64,000 nucleotides of DNA, taken from positions 4,836,001 through 4,900,000 of the forward strand of contig NZ_SHKW01000001.1 in the NCBI RefSeq assembly GCF_004217555.1, read 5' to 3'. Shown here in pieces: positions 61,240 through 64,000 of the stretch. Made by a program: the position numbers and the translations under genes. The notes beneath the pieces were generated by a model, which saw nothing but the letters and a program-made list of their open reading frames with translations, ran no database searches and was not told where the DNA came from. How positions within the stretch are numbered: the first letter of the stretch is position 1; each line of letters begins with the position of its first letter. Source of the DNA: Edaphobacter modestus (GTDB lineage: Bacteria; Acidobacteriota; Terriglobia; Terriglobales; Acidobacteriaceae).

Positions 61240-62028
61240 ATGTTTACAGCATGGACTTCCGCTCATAGAAGGTGTGCCAGTGTTGTGTTCTTGCTTGCGT
61301 CGCTCTCAGCTTTGGTGGAAACAGGGGCTTCGCAGCAGAGCAGAGCAGTAACTGAGTTGCAGCCGTTGGCGTCTGGTATTACCCTGCCGGTACAGCTCGG
61401 CAGGACGCTCAGCGCGGGCAAGGTAAAGGCGGGAACCGTTTTTTTTGTTACGACGACGCAACGCGTTCCGGTCTCTGCGAGTGCTTACCTCAATCGCGGT
61501 GCGAAGGTCCGGGGTGAGGTGGTGACGTCCGAAGCCGGGAATGGGACTGCAGCGCATCCTTCCATGCTGATCATCCGGTTTACGGAGTTGAGTTATCGGG
61601 ACAAGACGGTCCCGGTAGACACAAGGGCGATTGCGGCGGCCCACTTTATGCACGTCGGTTACACGTTTCTCCCGACGAGCGGCGGTGGGGATAACGGCAA
61701 CGCCAGCCAGGCAAGCTGGAACACCCGGCAGGTTGGTGGCCATGAGGTCAACCGGTCGGGCTGGGTCGGAGATGTGAGCAACACGATGATGCAAAAGGTC
61801 GGCTATGCCGATTACCACGGTGTCTACAGTTTGCCGGTCAGTCTCAATGGTGTGATGGTGCCTCGAGCGATGGGCGTCTTTTCGACGACCGCCAAGGGGC
61901 TCTATGGATACGATCCGGAATCCCAGATGGAGTCATCAGGTGGACTGATCAGGATCACGAATCCGAACGAGCGTGCTGTGATCCGGAATCAGGATCAGTT
62001 GCTGCTTGAAGTTGTTTCCACTCGTTAG
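61240..62028 (+). CDS. exported protein of unknown function
   Basis: About 262 residues, no family recognised with confidence. ATG 61240 gives a signal peptide (MFTAWTSAHRRCASVVFLLASLSALVETGA) and has CGAGGTG upstream; earlier GTG/ATG starts at 61213 and 61222 exist. The mature part has a beta-rich segment (ITLPVQLGRTLSAGKVKAGTVFFVTTTQRVPVSASAYLNRGAKVRGEVVTSEAG) reminiscent of the barrel in conjugative TrbI/VirB10-like proteins, then a second half with YADYHGVYSLPVSLNGVMVPRAMGVFSTTAKGLYG. It is convergent with rimO. The function cannot be read. Confidence 0.7.
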   Translation: MFTAWTSAHRRCASVVFLLASLSALVETGASQQSRAVTELQPLASGITLPVQLGRTLSAGKVKAGTVFFVTTTQRVPVSASAYLNRGAKVRGEVVTSEAGNGTAAHPSMLIIRFTELSYRDKTVPVDTRAIAAAHFMHVGYTFLPTSGGGDNGNASQASWNTRQVGGHEVNRSGWVGDVSNTMMQKVGYADYHGVYSLPVSLNGVMVPRAMGVFSTTAKGLYGYDPESQMESSGGLIRITNPNERAVIRNQDQLLLEVVSTR

Positions 62029-62081
62029 TTAGCTGCCGTTCTCAAGTGCGAGGTGCGGTACGTTTGGGTGCAGACTAACTA
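62026..62081. terminator. hairpin between the exported-protein gene and rimO, stop codons in the stem
   Basis: TAGTTAG plus CTGC (62026-62036) can pair with GCAG, a bulged A, and CTAACTA (62070-62081). Both stop codons (62026-62028 and 62079-62081 on the minus strand) lie in the stem. The loop is long (about 33 nt), so the call is modest. Confidence 0.4.
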
Positions 62082-63749
62082 CTCGATGATGCGGGCGACT
62101 ACGTCGTAGTCGTGGGACTCGGTGATCTCGGCGCGGTAGAAGGTACCTCGCACGAGTTCTTCGTGGGGTCCGAAGTCGTTGATGAAGACCTTGCCGTCGA
62201 TCTCGGGGGCGTGCTGGATGGTGCGGCCCTCCCAGAGAAGCTCGGTCTCTTCGGACTCGCCTTCGATGAGGAGGTCAATTTCGCGGCCTACCCACTCGGC
62301 TTTCGCCTTCGCGCTGATCTTCTGCTGGAGCTTCATCAGCTTGCGGCGGCGGCCCTGGATGGTGCGCTCGGGGACCTTGAGTTCGGCGTTGAGTTCGAAG
62401 GCCTTGGCGCCCTCTTCGTCGGAGTAGGTGAAGACTCCGAGCCAGTCGATGCGCGCGGCCTTGATGAAGGCTTCGAGTTCCTTGTAGTCCTCTTCGGTCT
62501 CGCCCGGGAACCCCACAATGAACGACGTCCGGATGACGATGCCGGGGACTGTGCGGCGCGCCTTCTCGATGAGGTCGAGGAAGATCTGTGCGTTGCCGCC
62601 TCGCTTCATGCGTTTGAGAACACTGGCGCTCGCGTGTTGCAGCGGAACATCGAGGTACTTCGCGATGTTGTCGTGGCGCGCCATCGTTTCGAGCAGTCGC
62701 GTCGTCACCTTGTTGGGGTATGTGTAGAGGAAGCGGAGCCACTTGAGGCCGGGCAGCGCGGCGAGTGCTTCGAGCAGTTGCGCGAGACCGTCGGTGAGTC
62801 CGAGGTCTTCGCCGTAGCAGGTTGTGTCCTGGCCGATGAGCGTAATCTCGCGGACGCCCTGTGCGATGAGGTTCTCGGCCTCGGCGACGATGGAGGACAT
62901 GCGGCGAGAGCGGAACTTTCCGCGAAGCTGCGGGATGATGCAGAAGCTGCAGGGATGATCGCAACCTTCAGCAATCTTGATGTAGGCGCTCGACCGAGGT
63001 GTCGAGAGGATGCGCGGCGTTTCGTCGGAGTAGAGGTACTCGGGCAGTGCGGCGGTGGCTCCGTCCCAGGCTTCGCGGGAGAAGCGGCCTTGTTTTTCCC
63101 GCAGGTCGCCTTCGGCGCGGAAGGAGACCGCAGATCCTTCGGCTGCGGCTGCGCCTCCGCTCGGGATGACACCTTTTTTTTTACCGAGTTCTTTTGCGTG
63201 TTCGAGCTGGAGTTGTGTCCCTTGCTCGGTGGGGTGCGAGTGCTGGTGGACGGCACTGTGGGCCCGGGCGGCGAGCGCCTGCGGGTGAATGTTGGACTGC
63301 GGCAGGATGTTGAACGGCGAGTCCTGTGGAGCGGATTTCGGGGTCAGGCCGGCGGCGTTCAGGATGGCCTCCAGCTCTCCGGTTCCGACGACGGCGTCGA
63401 CCTCGGGGATGTTTCTCCGGATCTCGTCGCGGTAGCGTTCGACCAGGCAGCCGGCGACGATGAGGCGCTGGGCTCGTCCACCGTTGGCCTGCTTGTGCTG
63501 AACCATCTCGAGGATGGTGTTTACGGACTCCTGCTTGGCGGAGTCGATGAAGCTGCAGGTGTTGACGACGAGGATCTCTGCGTCTTCGGCGTTGGGTGTG
63601 AGCTCGCCTCCAGCGGAGTGGAGCAGGCCCATCATGACTTCGGAGTCGACCAGATTCTTGGGGCAGCCGAGAGAGACGAAGCCAATCTTTGGCCGCGGGA
63701 AGCCGGCTTCAGCCTGCGGATGAGTCTCAGTTGTCGCCGGAAGAGTCAC
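62079..63749 (-). CDS. rimO: ribosomal protein S12 methylthiotransferase RimO, with a long internal insert
   Basis: Radical-SAM enzyme that methylthiolates an Asp of S12. It has the N-terminal cluster domain (IGFVSLGCPKNLVDSEVMMG and CSFIDSAKQESVN), the radical SAM motif CDHPCSFCIIPQLRGKFRSR, and the C-terminal TRAM region ending VVARIIE. I start at GTG 63749; the frame extends to 63815. At about 556 residues it is over 100 longer than usual. The excess lies between the two domains (about nt 63040-63350) and is low-complexity, with one part (GVIPSGGAAAAEGSAVSFRAEG) translated from a REP-like element and a run of nine A giving three Lys. The catalytic cysteines are intact, so activity is plausible. 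Confidence 0.93.
   Translation of the reverse strand: MTLPATTETHPQAEAGFPRPKIGFVSLGCPKNLVDSEVMMGLLHSAGGELTPNAEDAEILVVNTCSFIDSAKQESVNTILEMVQHKQANGGRAQRLIVAGCLVERYRDEIRRNIPEVDAVVGTGELEAILNAAGLTPKSAPQDSPFNILPQSNIHPQALAARAHSAVHQHSHPTEQGTQLQLEHAKELGKKKGVIPSGGAAAAEGSAVSFRAEGDLREKQGRFSREAWDGATAALPEYLYSDETPRILSTPRSSAYIKIAEGCDHPCSFCIIPQLRGKFRSRRMSSIVAEAENLIAQGVREITLIGQDTTCYGEDLGLTDGLAQLLEALAALPGLKWLRFLYTYPNKVTTRLLETMARHDNIAKYLDVPLQHASASVLKRMKRGGNAQIFLDLIEKARRTVPGIVIRTSFIVGFPGETEEDYKELEAFIKAARIDWLGVFTYSDEEGAKAFELNAELKVPERTIQGRRRKLMKLQQKISAKAKAEWVGREIDLLIEGESEETELLWEGRTIQHAPEIDGKVFINDFGPHEELVRGTFYRAEITESHDYDVVARIIE
63130..63173 (-). repeat. REP-like interspersed repeat inserted in frame in rimO
   Basis: The sequence GTCATCCCGAGCGGAG, a GC-rich part, then CGAAGGATCTGCGG has the layout of intergenic repeat elements I remember from acidobacterial genomes (GTCATCC...AAGGATCTGC). 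It is in frame inside rimO. No second copy was seen in this window, so the family assignment needs a genome-wide search. Confidence 0.45.
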
Positions 63750-63878
63750 AGCCTCTAAGTTTAGCAGTTTTCCGCGGTTCGTGGGGCGGCGACCCCTTCC
63801 CCAGAAATGCGTCAAAATATTGATTCTGAATAACTTAGTTCCGGACCTGCGTATAAAGCTCCATGTTTTATGGATGAG

Positions 63879-64000
63879 ATGACGGTAAAATATTCAAAAC
63901 AAAGGGTATATATCTTCCATCCGCTCGCGGTGCTCTCGTTCTGTTCTTTATTTCTATTTTACCGAGGCGGACTCATCGTTTCGGCATTTTTCCTGATACT
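63879..64000 (+). CDS. start of a possible membrane protein (3' truncated)
   Basis: An open frame runs off the right edge. It reads MTVKYSKQRVYIFHPLAVLS and continues into a hydrophobic stretch (FLFYRGGLIVSAFFLIL), like the first segments of an inner-membrane protein. An upstream ATG at 63870 is also in frame. GGATGAG just before the ATG is a weak ribosome binding site. The region is AT-richer than the rest, so it could also be non-coding. No family can be named from about 40 residues. Confidence 0.35.
   Translation, partial: MTVKYSKQRVYIFHPLAVLSFCSLFLFYRGGLIVSAFFLI

Noticed and set aside
62112..63758. 548-codon open frame on the plus strand
   Set aside because: Antisense of rimO. Its composition (Gly/Asp/Glu/Val-rich with no domain motifs) is that of a GC-rich mirror frame; rimO has all family motifs.
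1..64000. tRNA, rRNA, integrase, transposase or phage genes
   Set aside because: None could be recognised when reading both strands by eye; a tRNAscan-SE and Infernal run would be needed to exclude small RNAs fully.

Overview
The window looks like chromosome of an Acidobacteriota soil bacterium of the Terriglobia type (Granulicella, Edaphobacter or Terriglobus relatives). This is an inference from gene content: a large Oar-like TonB-dependent receptor with an N-terminal carboxypeptidase-regulatory-like domain, a DUF5666 protein, Tat-exported Gfo/Idh-like proteins, an S53 sedolisin, an M61 peptidase, many glycoside hydrolases, and GC-rich codon use. I see no rRNA, tRNA, CRISPR array, transposase or prophage. 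Most genes are ordinary, in short operons, with several convergent pairs sharing strong hairpin terminators.

Layout. 1-3.7 kb: a truncated cysN overlapping cysH (assimilatory sulfate reduction by the APS route), then an xdhC/mocA-like pair for molybdenum cofactor handling. 3.8-6.6 kb: sedolisin peptidase and alpha/beta hydrolase. 6.7-9 kb: fuconolactonase-like hydrolase and FucP-type sugar symporter. 9-16.2 kb: possible osmolyte cluster with an MscS-like membrane protein, a mannosylglycerate-synthase-like glycosyltransferase and treY-treZ. 16.4-24.4 kb: DUF5666 protein, TonB-dependent receptor, GT39-like membrane protein, GH36-like alpha-galactosidase. 24.4-35.7 kb: M61 peptidase, glutathione peroxidase, APC permease, a frameshifted plant-type alpha-amylase, cysteine desulfurase, DinB-like protein, citrate synthase, glycine oxidase, coiled-coil membrane protein. 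35.7-41.3 kb: a tiny histone-H1-like gene with its own promoter and terminator, thiolase, methyltransferase, serine dehydratase, YifB/ComM ATPase. 41.3-43.8 kb: AT-rich non-coding stretch, rpoZ, rho. 43.9-49.4 kb: SDR, DJ-1 protein, riboflavin genes, and a Tat protein whose signal peptide is built from a 9-bp tandem repeat. 49.5-54 kb: cinA-plsY-gpsA-two small membrane proteins-ftsY-ribD. 54.1-64 kb: AlkB and a second 2OG oxygenase, Gfo/Idh protein, NHL protein, pgpA, yacG, SDR, GT2, an SDR relic, an exported unknown, rimO with a long insert, and the start of a possible membrane protein.

I found no clear defence or mobile system. The observations most worth checking are the H1-like mini-gene (35.7-35.9 kb), the C-rich and nearly G-free leader of rho (42.28-42.43 kb), the degenerate APS-kinase tail of CysN, the repeat-built Tat signal peptide, the frameshifted alpha-amylase, the rimO insert and the chimeric SDR/rimO relic. 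All domain assignments are from reading the translations by eye; no database search was run.
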